Shown piece after piece: positions 1 to 8,447 of a stretch of DNA of 64,000 bases. The position numbers were made by a program, and so were the translations under genes. The stretch's first letter is position 1. Every line of letters begins with the position of its first letter. The notes under the pieces were generated by a model. That model was not told the origin of the DNA. It searched no databases and saw only the letters and a list, made by a program, of their open reading frames with translations. Location of the stretch: positions 2,728,001 through 2,792,000 of the forward strand of contig NZ_CP126279.1 of assembly GCF_003234815.2 (NCBI RefSeq), written 5' to 3'. The stretch is from Curtobacterium sp. MCBD17_035. GTDB lineage: Bacteria; Actinomycetota; Actinomycetes; Actinomycetales; Microbacteriaceae.

Positions 1-31
1 CCGATCGGGTGAAGCGCGCCGTTTTGTGTGC

Positions 32-517
32 TCACTCGAAGCCCCCCGAGTGTGTCCTGTGGGAGTCGACCCGCAACAGCTCCTCGGCAGACACGGGTTC
101 GAACAAGTCCCAAGCCGAACGAAGGCGCTCCGACGTGATCGGCGCGGCCCCGGAAGCGCCTTCCTCGTTGCGCTTCTGCAAGCGGGTCCACAGCGTGTCG
201 TAGTCGACGTCGAACACGTGAAGGTCGATGAGTGCGCCGCAGGAGCGGGTGTCGGCGAACTTCTGGGCCCGTTCAGCCTTCATCCACAGGCCGTCTTCGA
301 GAATCACATCGACACCTCGCCGCAGCAGGACGAGGGCGTGTTGGTACAGCGCGGCTTGTAGCCGCTCGTGAAACGCGCTCTCGGAATGCGGGACGCCCAG
401 CCGGTCCTGCCACTCATCCGTAGCGAGGCGGACGCCTTTGCCTTCAGCTTCGAGGCGACGCGCGAGCGTCGTCTTGCCCGAACCTGGCAGGCCGGAGAAC
501 AAGGTGAGTGTCGCCAC
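32..517 (-). CDS. P-loop small-molecule kinase-like ATPase
   Basis: A 161-residue single-domain protein with a Walker A motif, GLPGSGKTT, at residues 9-17, as in the AAA_33 or zeta-toxin-like/gluconate-kinase-like P-loop kinases. It probably phosphorylates a small molecule in the cytoplasm; the substrate cannot be read. The region after TDEWQDRLG carries the LID-type arginines expected of such kinases (ERLRS near the end). The start is GTG, chosen because it puts the hydrophobic beta-strand ATLTLFSG directly before the P-loop. Its 5' end lies within about 12 bp of the truncated epimerase remnant on the opposite strand, so the gene borders a recombination joint. The family is clear; the function is not. 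Confidence 0.75.
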   Translation of the reverse strand: MATLTLFSGLPGSGKTTLARRLEAEGKGVRLATDEWQDRLGVPHSESAFHERLQAALYQHALVLLRRGVDVILEDGLWMKAERAQKFADTRSCGALIDLHVFDVDYDTLWTRLQKRNEEGASGAAPITSERLRSAWDLFEPVSAEELLRVDSHRTHSGGFE

Positions 518-527
518 GCGATCCCCG

Positions 528-1058
528 GACCCCGGTCTGATCGTCGGACCAGGCGACCCGAGTGACCGGTTCGGCTACTGGCCGGCCAGGTTGTCCATGG
601 GACGCGCCGTCCTCACTCCGAACACCACCCACCGCTTCGTCCAGGTCATCGATGTCGGCGACCTCGCTACGTGGATCGGCGGGGAGAAGCACGGCGGCGC
701 AACCGGCGTGGTGAACGCGGTCGGTGTGAGCCACACCATGGATGCGTTCTTCGGCGACGCTGCACGAGTGACGGGCTTCAGCGGAAGCCTCGTACCGGCC
801 GACGACGAAGTGCTCCTCGCGCACGACGTCCAGTATTGGTCCGGTCCGCGATCCCTGCCGCTCTGGCTCCCCGCCGAATACACGGGGTTCGCCCATCGTG
901 ACCGCTCACGCTTCGGTCAACTGGGCGGGACCGTCCGGCCACTCGCCGAAACACTGCAACGAGCCCTGGCCGACGAGCAACGACGCGGCGTGCACCGACC
1001 GCGGTCGGCCGGGCTCACCCAGGAGGAGGAGGACGCGGTCCTCGCGCAGCTGCAGTAA
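528..1058 (+). pseudogene. NAD-dependent epimerase/dehydratase, 3' remnant
   Basis: From about residue PGLIVGPGDPSDRFGYWP onward the reading frame looks like the C-terminal half of an SDR-type epimerase/reductase: the PG-I-VGPGD motif after the active site, a VIDVGDLA motif, and a C-terminal substrate lobe ending in AGLTQEEEDAVLAQL. The N-terminal Rossmann half with GxxGxxG and the catalytic Tyr-Lys are absent. The frame stays open upstream only because it runs antisense through the neighbouring kinase gene. It is a 5'-truncated remnant of about 176 codons of what is normally a 300-350-residue enzyme, and is not expected to be functional. Confidence 0.75.
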
Positions 1059-1070
1059 GCGGGACCGGCG

Positions 1071-1829
1071 TCAGGCGTCACCGGTGAGGGCCGCCGTCCA
1101 CGCGCTCAGGTGCGCGGCGATGTATTCGCTCGCGGCCCACCAATGGGTGCCGTGACCGTTGTCGAACATCGACGACCAGGGTTCCCGGCCGCTCGCGTTC
1201 GCGTCGCGGAGCAGCGCCCACATCGCCGTGGCACGGTGAACCATGGTCGTGGGCAGGGCCGCCCGGATGTCGTCGGTCGCGCCGTACCCGTCGACGAACC
1301 AGCGGAGTCGTTCCGCGGCCGACGAGACGGGCTGCCCTGCCTCCAATCCAGCGAAGGCCTGCGCGGAGTACGCGAGGTCCCAGAGCCGGGTGCTCGGGCC
1401 AGCTCCATCCCAGTCGATGAACACCCACCGGTCGCCGAGGACGAGGTTCCACGGCGCGAGGTCGTTGTGGCAGACGAGGTCGGCGCTCGTCGGCGGCGGA
1501 ATCAGAACATCCCAGGCCGCCGTGTCCGGAGTGAAGCCGACGCTCCCGTCGTGGATGGACCGCACCATCCGTCCGACCCGCACCAGAGCGTCCTCATCGA
1601 GCGGGCCGACGTGCATCGCGAGCTCGCCCGGCACATGCTCAAGCACCTGCCGCCCGCGGTCGTCGCGCCCCCGCCACGCGGGGACGTCGATGCCCTGGGC
1701 GCGGAGATGCGCCATGAACTGCGCGACCGACGGAGTGGAGTCGGACCAGGGCTTCCTGACAGTGTCACCCACACGCACCACCGCTTCGGACGCGTTACCG
1801 CCCGCCAGCGGAATCTCGGCGTCTTCCAT
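1071..1829 (-). CDS. APH-family phosphotransferase
   Basis: A 252-residue aminoglycoside-phosphotransferase-fold protein (APH/choline-kinase superfamily). The catalytic loop is CHNDLAPWNLVLG, with the HxDxxxxN pattern, followed by VFIDWDGAGPSTRLWDLAY, whose D-W-D-G gives the Mg-binding Asp. These proteins transfer the ATP gamma-phosphate to a small hydroxylated substrate. Antibiotic resistance should not be assumed, because many actinobacterial members are uncharacterised. The internal Met of MEDAEIPLAGG was chosen as start because the first 18 upstream codons are not kinase-like. No strong ribosome-binding site is visible, so a leaderless transcript is possible. It stands alone, convergent with the epimerase remnant. 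Confidence 0.8.
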   Translation of the reverse strand: MEDAEIPLAGGNASEAVVRVGDTVRKPWSDSTPSVAQFMAHLRAQGIDVPAWRGRDDRGRQVLEHVPGELAMHVGPLDEDALVRVGRMVRSIHDGSVGFTPDTAAWDVLIPPPTSADLVCHNDLAPWNLVLGDRWVFIDWDGAGPSTRLWDLAYSAQAFAGLEAGQPVSSAAERLRWFVDGYGATDDIRAALPTTMVHRATAMWALLRDANASGREPWSSMFDNGHGTHWWAASEYIAAHLSAWTAALTGDA

Positions 1830-1933
1830 CCGTGTAATGCTGCCAGCTCGGCACGCCGTCTCGGTGCCAAGCGGCACGAGCATCCGGACGAAAGCGCTTC
1901 AGCGCCAATGCGTCCGGGTAGGGGTGGTGGGGG

Positions 1934-2269
1934 TCAATGCGAAGCGTCGCGCGCATTCTGGGCAAGCGCGTTGAGGACCGCCCGTCCGTTCTCGAGGAGC
2001 GCTCCCCGCGTGAAGTTGCTGCCGAGAAGCGCGGTGCTTGCGATGCTGCCCCCGTTGGTGGCTTCCGCGGTGACCTCGCTGCTCCCGTCGGGTCGGGCGG
2101 AGAACGTGAACCGGGTCGTCTCCGACCCGAGAGCGAAGTTGCTGCGACGGCCAACGAGAGCGCCGTCCGGCCGCACTTCGATGAGGGTTGCGCCGGCGAC
2201 CGACCTGACCGCTGCGCGGAGGAGCTCCGGAAGCGCGTCCACCGGCGCCGCAACGACGACCTTCGCCAT
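1934..2269 (-). CDS. Hypothetical protein
   Basis: A 111-residue protein I do not recognise. It starts with MAKVVVAAPVDALPELLRA and has an alternating strand pattern (LIEVRPDGALVGRRSN, TTRFTFSARPDGSSEVTAEA) followed by a C-terminal helix. This could fit a small SRPBCC/polyketide-cyclase-like barrel, but that is only an impression of the secondary structure. The start is well supported by GGAGG six bases upstream of the ATG. No signal peptide or membrane segment is seen, so it is probably cytoplasmic. There is no operon partner. Confidence 0.55.
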   Translation of the reverse strand: MAKVVVAAPVDALPELLRAAVRSVAGATLIEVRPDGALVGRRSNFALGSETTRFTFSARPDGSSEVTAEATNGGSIASTALLGSNFTRGALLENGRAVLNALAQNARDASH

Positions 2270-2328
2270 GCTGTACCTCCTGCCCGGTGCAGCGTAGCGC
2301 CGCCGTGAGGAGCGCCGTGCCGAGACGC

Positions 2329-2592
2329 TCAGGGCGGGGGCGGGGTGAACCAGAGCACGTTCGTGTCCCGGCGGACGAATCCGACCTGCTCGTACAGTCG
2401 AAGCGCGGACTCCCGCGACGGCCGCGACGTCAGGTCGACCGTTGGAAGTCCGAACGCTGCCCCCGGGTCCGTCATGTGCTGCAGCAGCAGCCGTGCGCCA
2501 CCGCGACCGCGCATGCGCTCATCCACGACGACATCCTCGACATGGCCGCGCACACCGGACGGCAGCGGGAACACCACCAGCGTCACAAGCGG
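2329..2592 (-). pseudogene. GNAT acetyltransferase, 3' remnant
   Basis: The frame encodes the C-terminal half of a GNAT N-acetyltransferase. GHVEDVVVDERMRGRGGARLL contains the acetyl-CoA pyrophosphate-binding R-x-R-G-x-G/A loop, and SRESALRLYEQVGFVRRDTN is the conserved C-terminal helix-strand. The first half of the domain is missing. At about 2590 the frame runs directly into an unrelated piece of a zinc alcohol dehydrogenase read in another frame. With only about 85 GNAT codons it should not fold as an enzyme. Confidence 0.75.
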
Positions 2593-2797
2593 CAGCCGAG
2601 CCCCGCGGCCTCGACGAACCCGATCGCGTCGGGCAGCGGCACGAGGTTGAGGTCGGCGTGCGCGACCACCACCTGCTCGGCGAACGACCCGGGCAGCGTG
2701 AACCCCGGCTGCTCCTGACACGTGCACACCTGCGTCGCCCCGGCGCGGCACTCGTCGCACGTGCCACAGGCGAACACGAACGGCGCGGTCACGTCAC
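2590..2797 (-). pseudogene. Zinc-dependent alcohol dehydrogenase, internal remnant
   Basis: About 70 codons match the structural-zinc lobe of medium-chain dehydrogenases: [18 protein letters not shown] followed by TQVC gives four zinc cysteines (C-x2-C-x2-C-x7-C type). Then come [25 protein letters not shown] and the start of the next helix, VEAAGLGCR. Both ends are cut. The N-terminal catalytic lobe is gone, and after GLGCR the sequence switches to the GNAT remnant. It is an internal gene splinter and makes no product. Confidence 0.75.
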
Positions 2798-3031
2798 AGG
2801 GACGGACAGATAGCCGAAGAGTCACACCACGAGCTGGGACCAGTGCCAGCCTGCCAGCCGACCCCAGGCCAGCCATGAACTCTGAGAGATAGCCGATCGG
2901 TCATGGAGCCAGGTGGCGCGCACGCCTCGTAGTGGAGTGGTGCCGCCGCGTTAGGCATCGTCTGGCTGCCACTTCGAGAGCGTCATAGGTGCGATGCAGC
3001 CAGTTCGAGTTCTCCCCTCGCCCAAACACAG
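2798..3031. other. Non-coding stretch beside gene remnants
   Basis: No convincing gene is seen between the dehydrogenase splinter and the toxin-antitoxin terminator. The only structure noted is a 10-base direct repeat, AGATAGCCGA, at 2808 and 2887. It could be chance or scar sequence from the rearrangement that trimmed the neighbouring genes. Confidence 0.4.
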
Positions 3032-3073
3032 ACGCCCCGATCACTTGTGCGTCAGTGCGCAGGGTCGGGGCGT
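3032..3073 (-). terminator. Hairpin terminator of the toxin-antitoxin pair
   Basis: A 9-bp perfect inverted repeat (ACGCCCCGA/TCGGGGCGT) with a 24-base loop lies 13 bases beyond the stop codon of the ribbon-helix-helix gene. On the minus strand it is followed by a T-richer stretch. Termination is inferred from position; the loop is long for a strong terminator. Confidence 0.45.
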
Positions 3074-3085
3074 TCTCGTTCGACC

Positions 3086-3358
3086 TCAGAGGTTGTTGAT
3101 CATCTCGCGAAGCAGCGCGGAAGTGCTGAGATGCCGAGCATCCGCCTTCGCTTTCAAGATGCTCCGCTCTCGGCTGTTCACGCGAACGGTGATGCGGGTG
3201 ACGTCGTCACCGAGCGTCTTTGGTCGTCCGGGTCGCGCCGGGCTCCCGGCATGCGACGGACCGAACTGCGCGTTGGGGAACCCCGCGTCGGCTTCGTCGG
3301 CCCAGCGGTCGAGGTCCGCGTCCGTAAACGTGGTGCCCTTTGTCTTGTACGTCTTCAT
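3086..3358 (-). CDS. Ribbon-helix-helix antitoxin-like protein
   Basis: A 90-residue protein with a charged N-terminal half (TFTDADLDRWADEADAGFP) and a C-terminal ribbon-helix-helix-type segment, DVTRITVRVNSRERSILKAK followed by HLSTSALLREMI. The strand ITVRVN would be the DNA-reading ribbon. As in BrnA-type antitoxins it is the second gene and overlaps the upstream toxin-like gene by 4 bp (ATGA). AGGAG stands 8 bases before its ATG, inside the toxin gene's end. It probably neutralises the toxin and autorepresses the pair. The antitoxin role is inferred from fold and arrangement. Confidence 0.65.
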   Translation of the reverse strand: MKTYKTKGTTFTDADLDRWADEADAGFPNAQFGPSHAGSPARPGRPKTLGDDVTRITVRVNSRERSILKAKADARHLSTSALLREMINNL

Positions 3359-3627
3359 CGCCTTCTCCTTTCGAGTCCGACCTCTTGCTTCACCTTCGTC
3401 GTCGCGTCCATGCTGTGGAAGATCAGCCAGTCCTCAGGATCATCTGGCTTCACGGCCAGGTACTCAAGGAGCCTGCCTGCATGAGTGACTCCGACACCGA
3501 CCCATTGCATCGGGTCGGTGGCCATCCGCGGCGCGAACCGGAGGGAGTTCTCGAACGCCTCCCGGACCTCGTCATCCGTCACTTCAGGATGCCGACGGGC
3601 CACCCGGGGATGCACCTCGACGACCAT
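3355..3627 (-). CDS. BrnT/RelE-fold toxin-like protein
   Basis: A 90-residue protein starting MVVEVHPRVARRHPEVTDDE. It has the order seen in BrnT toxins: an N-terminal H-P-R..HP helix, a DDEVREAFENS helix, an R-x-A-P-R strand, a GVGVTHAGRLLEYLAV strand pair, and a final WLIFHSMDATTKVKQEVG segment corresponding to BrnT's I-x-A-R-x-A-T region. BrnT family proteins are RelE-like ribonucleases, so mRNA cleavage is plausible. The start has GGAGGG five bases upstream of ATG; the 17 upstream codons open in frame lack support. It heads a two-gene operon with the ribbon-helix-helix gene. Family placement is by pattern only. Confidence 0.55.
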   Translation of the reverse strand: MVVEVHPRVARRHPEVTDDEVREAFENSLRFAPRMATDPMQWVGVGVTHAGRLLEYLAVKPDDPEDWLIFHSMDATTKVKQEVGLERRRR

Positions 3628-4032
3628 CGTCCCTCCGCGACAATAGAGTTTTGTCTGACGTAAGTCTACGCGACACATCCACCCCGCTACCAGCCCAGGG
3701 GTGCTCAGGCTACGACTGGTGCTGCTCTGTCCCGCAAGCCGGTCGTCCAGCGAACTTCCCGCTGGGCCGCCCGCCGGCCCGGACTCCCCGCGCCGACCGG
3801 GGCGCAGGCGGTCTCACATAGGGACTCCCCGACCTCTCGCGGTGAAGTCACGTCTGACGAACACATCGCGGCGGACGAAGCAGTCGGCCGACCCGAGGCG
3901 GGCGTGGCCGATCGGGACTGCAAAAGGACGCGTTCATCCTCAATTGCACGCACATGGAGTGGCAGTCAGACGCGAAAGCTGGCGGTCGGCGCTGCCCGCG
4001 AGCCAGCCGGTCTCCGGAACAACGGAGCTCGC
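3628..4032. other. Gene-free interval of about 400 bp
   Basis: Between the start of the toxin-like gene and the 3' end of the GH31 gene I see no reading frame with protein-like composition and no clean hairpin. The toxin promoter presumably lies in the A+T-richer part just upstream of 3627 (around 3645-3680), but no convincing -35/-10 pair can be assigned. Confidence 0.4.
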
Positions 4033-6471
4033 TCAGGACACATCGCCCGGAGGCACCTGCCCAACCACCGCCCCGAGCAACTCGGTGAGCGCCGCCCGGA
4101 CCGCCTGCGGCAGCGCCACGGCGTCGAGCTCCGCGAGCCGGTCCACGACGGGCCGGTCACCGGCGATGATCTCCCACGCCTCGAGCTTCTCGGGGTTGCC
4201 CATCTGCGCGTCGGCGAGCACGGTGCGGGCCGCGGCGCGTCGGTCGGGGCCGACCCGGACCTCCCCCGCGATGCGGACGACGGCACCGACGTCGGACGGG
4301 ACGGTCGCGGTCACGCTCCAGCGCCCGTCCACCCCGGTGACGGCGACCTCGGCGCCGTCGACGGTCACCGGTCCGTCCGGCAGGGCGGCGAGGACGGTGA
4401 GCGTCCACGTCCGGACGGGCGGGACCAGGTCGCCCCGGCCCTCCGCGGGCCCGATGCGGAACGTGCGGGTCGGGAGGTCCCAGGTGAGCTCGGTCCGGAC
4501 GGCCGGACCGGCGGCGGCAGCGCCCGCGTCGTCGTCCTCGGCGTCCTCCGCCAGCACGAACGTCCCGGAGGCCGCCGGCGCGACGAGCACCTCGAGCTCG
4601 CTCGGGTTCCGGGTCGCGTCGAGGTCGGGACCCGCGTCGAGCGGCAGGATCCCGCCGGCGCGCAGGAGGACGGGGATCGACGCGGTCGGCCGGTGGAACG
4701 CGATGCTCCGGTCACCGCGGTAGACCGTCCCGGTGAACACGTCGGTCCAGGTCCCGGCGGGCAGCCAGGCCCGGACGCTCCCGAGCAGCGAGGCCGGGTC
4801 GCGCGGCTCGGTGATCGGCGCGACGAGCAGCTCGGAGCCGAACGCGTACTCGTTCGGGACGCGGTAGGCCTCGCTCCGGCGCGGCTCGAGGTGGTACATC
4901 GGCCGGACGAGCGGGGTGCCGGCCGCCGCCGCGTGGTTCATCGTGTGCAGGTAGGGCACCATCCGGTGACGGAACCGGAGGGCGTCGTCCATGGCGGCGC
5001 GGTGCTCCGGCGGGAACGACCACGGCTCCTTGCGGATGAACGGGTTGTTGGCGGAGTGCAGCCGCATGATCGGCGAGAACACCCCGAACTGCACCCAGCG
5101 CGTCGCCAGCTCGTCGTCGCGCACGCCGCGGGTGTGCCCGCCGATGTCGTGGCTCCACCACGCGTAGCCGATGTTGGCGGCGGTCGCCGTGAACTCGGGC
5201 TGGAACGCCAGCGACGCCCACGACACGACCGCGTCGCCCGAGAACCCGACGGCGTACCGGTGGCTGCCGGGCCCCGCGTACCGCGAGAACGTCATCCCGG
5301 GGCCGCCGTTCCGGGCGGCGTCGAGGTGGTGGAAGTGGTTGAGCACCCAGAGCGGGTCGACCCCCGGCAGGTCGGAGGTGCGCCCCTGCTGCCAGTCGAT
5401 CCACCAGAAGTCGACGCCCTGGTCCTCGAGCGGGTCGTGCAGGTCGCGGAAGTAGGACTCGAGGAACGCGCGGTCCGTCGGCGCGAAGGGCAGCGGGCGC
5501 TCCGTCTCCGGGTCGACCCCGAGCGCCCGCGCCATCGTCGGGTAGGCGTCCTCGAACGCCCGGACGCCGTCGGCGGGGTGCAGGTTGAGGGTCGTCCGCA
5601 TGCCGCGCTCGTGCAGGGCGGTGAGGAACGCCTCGGGATCGGGGAACAGCGAGCGCTCCCACGAGTAGCCGGTCCACCCGTTCCCGAACCGCGACGGCAC
5701 GGAGTCGACGCGGTGCCAGTCCATGTCGATCACGGCGACGGAGAACGGGACGCCCTCGTCGTCGAACCGGTCCATGAGCGACAGGTAGCTGTCGGCTGTG
5801 TACGGGTGGTACCGGCTCCACCAGTTGCCGAGTGCCCATCGCGGGAGGCGCGTGGGCGGTCCCGAGACCGCGTACAGCGCCGAGACGGCGGCCGGGTAGT
5901 CGCGGCCGTACGCGAACACGTAGAGGTCCTCGCGATCGGCGCCACGCACGCCGACCCAGCCGTCGTCCTCGAACAGGAACGAGGTGGCGTCGTCGACCAC
6001 GGCGATGCCGTCGGGGGCGACGACGCCCGGTTCGAGGTCCGTCCGGCCGTCGACGTCGTCGAGCGTCCGCGCCGTCCCGCCGAGGTCCCGCGTCGGCTCG
6101 CCGTACCGCCACCGGCCGGTGTCCGCGCCGATCATCTCGACGAGCAGCCCGCTCGCCGAGAACGGGCCGCCGTCGTACCGCAGCCGTGCCCGGGCCGTGG
6201 TCACGACGACGCCCCGGCCGGACCGCTCGACGTCGAACGGCACGGCCGGCAGGTCGCGTCGGATCGCGAACGTGGAGGCCCGGTCCTCGAACCCGCCGTC
6301 GGCCGACCGTTCGACGCGGAACAGCCCGTCGGCGAGCACCGTGATGCGCCAGCCGTCGCCGTGGACCTGCTGGTCGTCGCGCGCCCGCGGCGCGGCGCCG
6401 GGCAGCGGCCGGATGACGGGCAGCGCGGTCGGAGTGGCATCGGGCGTGGGCTGCGTGACGGAGTCGGACAT
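4033..6471 (-). CDS. Glycoside hydrolase family 31 (alpha-glucosidase/alpha-xylosidase type)
   Basis: An 812-residue cytoplasmic enzyme without signal peptide. An N-terminal beta-sandwich (about 1-240) precedes a TIM barrel starting near RWALGNWWSRYHPYT. GH31 hallmarks are the catalytic nucleophile Asp359 in FWWIDWQQG, the acid/base Asp413 in GFSGDAVVSW, and WWSHDIGGH. Distal beta domains follow. It should release an alpha-linked sugar (glucose, xylose or galactose) from oligosaccharides. It is the last gene of an operon with two ABC permeases and a binding protein, so it probably hydrolyses the imported oligosaccharide inside the cell. TGGAGGACC before the ATG fixes the start. Substrate is undetermined. 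Confidence 0.92.
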   Translation of the reverse strand: MSDSVTQPTPDATPTALPVIRPLPGAAPRARDDQQVHGDGWRITVLADGLFRVERSADGGFEDRASTFAIRRDLPAVPFDVERSGRGVVVTTARARLRYDGGPFSASGLLVEMIGADTGRWRYGEPTRDLGGTARTLDDVDGRTDLEPGVVAPDGIAVVDDATSFLFEDDGWVGVRGADREDLYVFAYGRDYPAAVSALYAVSGPPTRLPRWALGNWWSRYHPYTADSYLSLMDRFDDEGVPFSVAVIDMDWHRVDSVPSRFGNGWTGYSWERSLFPDPEAFLTALHERGMRTTLNLHPADGVRAFEDAYPTMARALGVDPETERPLPFAPTDRAFLESYFRDLHDPLEDQGVDFWWIDWQQGRTSDLPGVDPLWVLNHFHHLDAARNGGPGMTFSRYAGPGSHRYAVGFSGDAVVSWASLAFQPEFTATAANIGYAWWSHDIGGHTRGVRDDELATRWVQFGVFSPIMRLHSANNPFIRKEPWSFPPEHRAAMDDALRFRHRMVPYLHTMNHAAAAGTPLVRPMYHLEPRRSEAYRVPNEYAFGSELLVAPITEPRDPASLLGSVRAWLPAGTWTDVFTGTVYRGDRSIAFHRPTASIPVLLRAGGILPLDAGPDLDATRNPSELEVLVAPAASGTFVLAEDAEDDDAGAAAAGPAVRTELTWDLPTRTFRIGPAEGRGDLVPPVRTWTLTVLAALPDGPVTVDGAEVAVTGVDGRWSVTATVPSDVGAVVRIAGEVRVGPDRRAAARTVLADAQMGNPEKLEAWEIIAGDRPVVDRLAELDAVALPQAVRAALTELLGAVVGQVPPGDVS

Positions 6472-6575
6472 GGTCCTCCAGGTCGGTCGGGTGGTCGGAC
6501 GCGACGGTACCCGTGTGCGGTGGGGTGGGCCCCCCGGGCGGAACCCGCCGGTCGGTGCTCGACGGCGCGCGTCGG

Positions 6576-7478
6576 TCAGTGCTTGACGGCGCCCTGCGTC
6601 ACGCCGCTGATCACCCAGCGCTGGGCGAACAGGTACACGACGATGGTCGGCGCCATGGCCATGAGGTACGACGCGAACGCGACGTTGTAGTTCGTGCCGA
6701 ACTGGCTCTGGAAGATGTTCTGCACGACCGGCAGGGTCTGCAGGCTCGGGTCCGCGGTGATGAGCGACGGCATCATGAAGTCGTTCCACGACGCCAGGAA
6801 CGCGAAGATGCCGACCGTGGCGTTCATCGGACCGAGCAGCGGCAGCACGATGCGCCAGAAGATCTGCCACGTCGTCGCGCCGTCGATGCGGGCGCTCTCC
6901 TCGAGCTCGATCGGCAGCGAGCGGAGGTACGCCGAGTAGAGCAGCACGCTGAACGACAGTTGGAACATCGCGTGCAGGATGCCGACGCCGACGGGGTTGT
7001 CGAGGCCGGTCAACGCCGTGAGCTGGATCTGCGGCAGGGCGACCACCGGGAACGGCAGGAACAGCGCGGCGAGCAGGTAGTACAGCGACCAGCGGTAGAT
7101 CCGCTTGTCCCAGTTGCGGGCGATCGCGAACGCGGCGAGCGAGCTGAGGAACAGCGTCAGGACGACCGTGATCGCGGCGACGCCGAGCGACAGGCCGAAC
7201 GACACCGGGAAGTGCGTGAGCCGCCACGCCTGCGCGAAGCTCGCGGGGTTGAACGGCGCCGGGAACGAGAACGCGTTCCCGTCCACCGACTGCGCACTCG
7301 TCTTGAACGCCATCGACAGCGTGACCCACAGCGGGGCCAGCACCGTCAACGACGCCAGGATGAGCAGGACGGTCAGCGGCCAGTTCGTGCGGCCGAGCCG
7401 ACGACGCCGACGCGTGGTGGTGGGGCGGCCGGCGCTGGAGCCGGCCATCTGGTCGTGGTGGAGGTCGACAGAGGTCAC
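6576..7478 (-). CDS. Carbohydrate ABC transporter permease (MalG-like)
   Basis: A 300-residue inner-membrane permease of the CUT1 sugar importer class. It has an N-terminal positively charged tail, a first membrane helix WPLTVLLILASLTVLAPLW, five further helices, and the EAA cytoplasmic loop ELEESARIDGATTWQIFWRI, which docks on the ATPase. No ATPase gene is present in the operon, so a shared MsmK/UgpC-type ATPase encoded elsewhere is expected. The GTG start overlaps the upstream permease stop by 4 bp (GTGA). A gap of about 100 bp separates it from the GH31 gene. Confidence 0.92.
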   Translation of the reverse strand: MTSVDLHHDQMAGSSAGRPTTTRRRRRLGRTNWPLTVLLILASLTVLAPLWVTLSMAFKTSAQSVDGNAFSFPAPFNPASFAQAWRLTHFPVSFGLSLGVAAITVVLTLFLSSLAAFAIARNWDKRIYRWSLYYLLAALFLPFPVVALPQIQLTALTGLDNPVGVGILHAMFQLSFSVLLYSAYLRSLPIELEESARIDGATTWQIFWRIVLPLLGPMNATVGIFAFLASWNDFMMPSLITADPSLQTLPVVQNIFQSQFGTNYNVAFASYLMAMAPTIVVYLFAQRWVISGVTQGAVKH

Positions 7479-8410
7479 AGTCGGATGGTCCTTCCGCGGG
7501 TGACGAGGAGCTGGGCGACGGAGATCACGACGGTGACGATGAAGAACACCGTGGCGTTGGCCATCTGGTACGCGTAGTCGCCGCCCGTGAAGCCACCGAA
7601 GATCGTCATGGCGACGCTGCTCGTGGCAGTGCCCGGGCCACCGTTCGTCAGGCCGACGATGACGTCGTAGGCGCCGAGGTAGCCCTTCACGCCGAGCACC
7701 GTGTTGATGACGATGAACCCGGCGATGAGCGGCAGCGTGATGGAGCGGAACTGCTTCCAGGAGCTGGCGCCGTCGAGCGCGCTCGCCTCGTACAGGTCGT
7801 CCGAGATCGCCGTGAGGCCGGCGGTGTACACGAGCAGGGCTCCGGGGATCGTCTGCCAGGCGGACACGATCACGATGGCGAGCCAGGCGAGGTCCGGGTT
7901 GCCGAGGATGCTCTGCTCGAGCGGGTGGAACCCGACCGCGGTGGCGAGGGCCGGCAGCGAGTTCGAGAACAGGTAGTTGAACACGTACGCGACGACGATC
8001 CCGGAGATCACCATCGGGATGACGAACACGCTCCGCAGCGGCGCCGCGAACCGGATCCGCCGCGACAGCGCCACGGCCAGCGCCAGGGCGATCACCTGCG
8101 CGACGACGACGGTGACCGCCGCGAACCCGAGCGTGAAGCCGTACGAGGCGATGATGTTCGGATCCGTGAACAGCGTCGTGTAGTTCCGCAGCCCCAGGAA
8201 GGACCACCGGCCGTACCCGACGTAGTTCGTGAAGCTGTAGAAGATGCCGATCACGGCGGGCACCACGACGAACGCGGTGAACAGCGCGAGCGCCGGGAAC
8301 AGGAACAGGGCGTAGATCGGGTCGACGCGCCGCCGCCGAGCGGGCCGGGTCGTCGGTCTCGGCGGCAGTTCATCCGCGGTTCGGTCCGACAGGGGTGCTT
8401 GCAGGGTCAC
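7475..8410 (-). CDS. Carbohydrate ABC transporter permease (MalF-like)
   Basis: A 311-residue CUT1 permease with six predicted helices, beginning with a long Arg-rich cytoplasmic tail and ALFLFPALALFTAFVVVP. The EAA loop is DDLYEASALDGASSWKQFRS, and TNGGPGTATSS is typical of MalF/UgpA proteins. It pairs with the downstream permease, with which it is translationally coupled, and lies 37 bp after the binding-protein gene. The start is GTG, with GAGGAG upstream. Confidence 0.92.
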   Translation of the reverse strand: MTLQAPLSDRTADELPPRPTTRPARRRRVDPIYALFLFPALALFTAFVVVPAVIGIFYSFTNYVGYGRWSFLGLRNYTTLFTDPNIIASYGFTLGFAAVTVVVAQVIALALAVALSRRIRFAAPLRSVFVIPMVISGIVVAYVFNYLFSNSLPALATAVGFHPLEQSILGNPDLAWLAIVIVSAWQTIPGALLVYTAGLTAISDDLYEASALDGASSWKQFRSITLPLIAGFIVINTVLGVKGYLGAYDVIVGLTNGGPGTATSSVAMTIFGGFTGGDYAYQMANATVFFIVTVVISVAQLLVTRGRTIRL

Positions 8411-8447
8411 GATCGCTCCTCGTCGAGGTCGGACATCGTCATGGGGG

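Noticed and set aside
1071..1829. Aminoglycoside resistance gene
   Set aside because: Only the general APH fold is visible; no feature ties it to a known resistance subclass.
3705..3953. Small gene in the gap before GH31
   Set aside because: Frame of 82 codons with no ribosome-binding site and compositional bias typical of shadow frames.
6472..7329. N-terminal extension of the GH31 frame upstream of 6471
   Set aside because: The extra residues are Arg/Ala/Pro-rich and coincide with the permease gene in another frame; the ATG at 6471 has a good ribosome-binding site.
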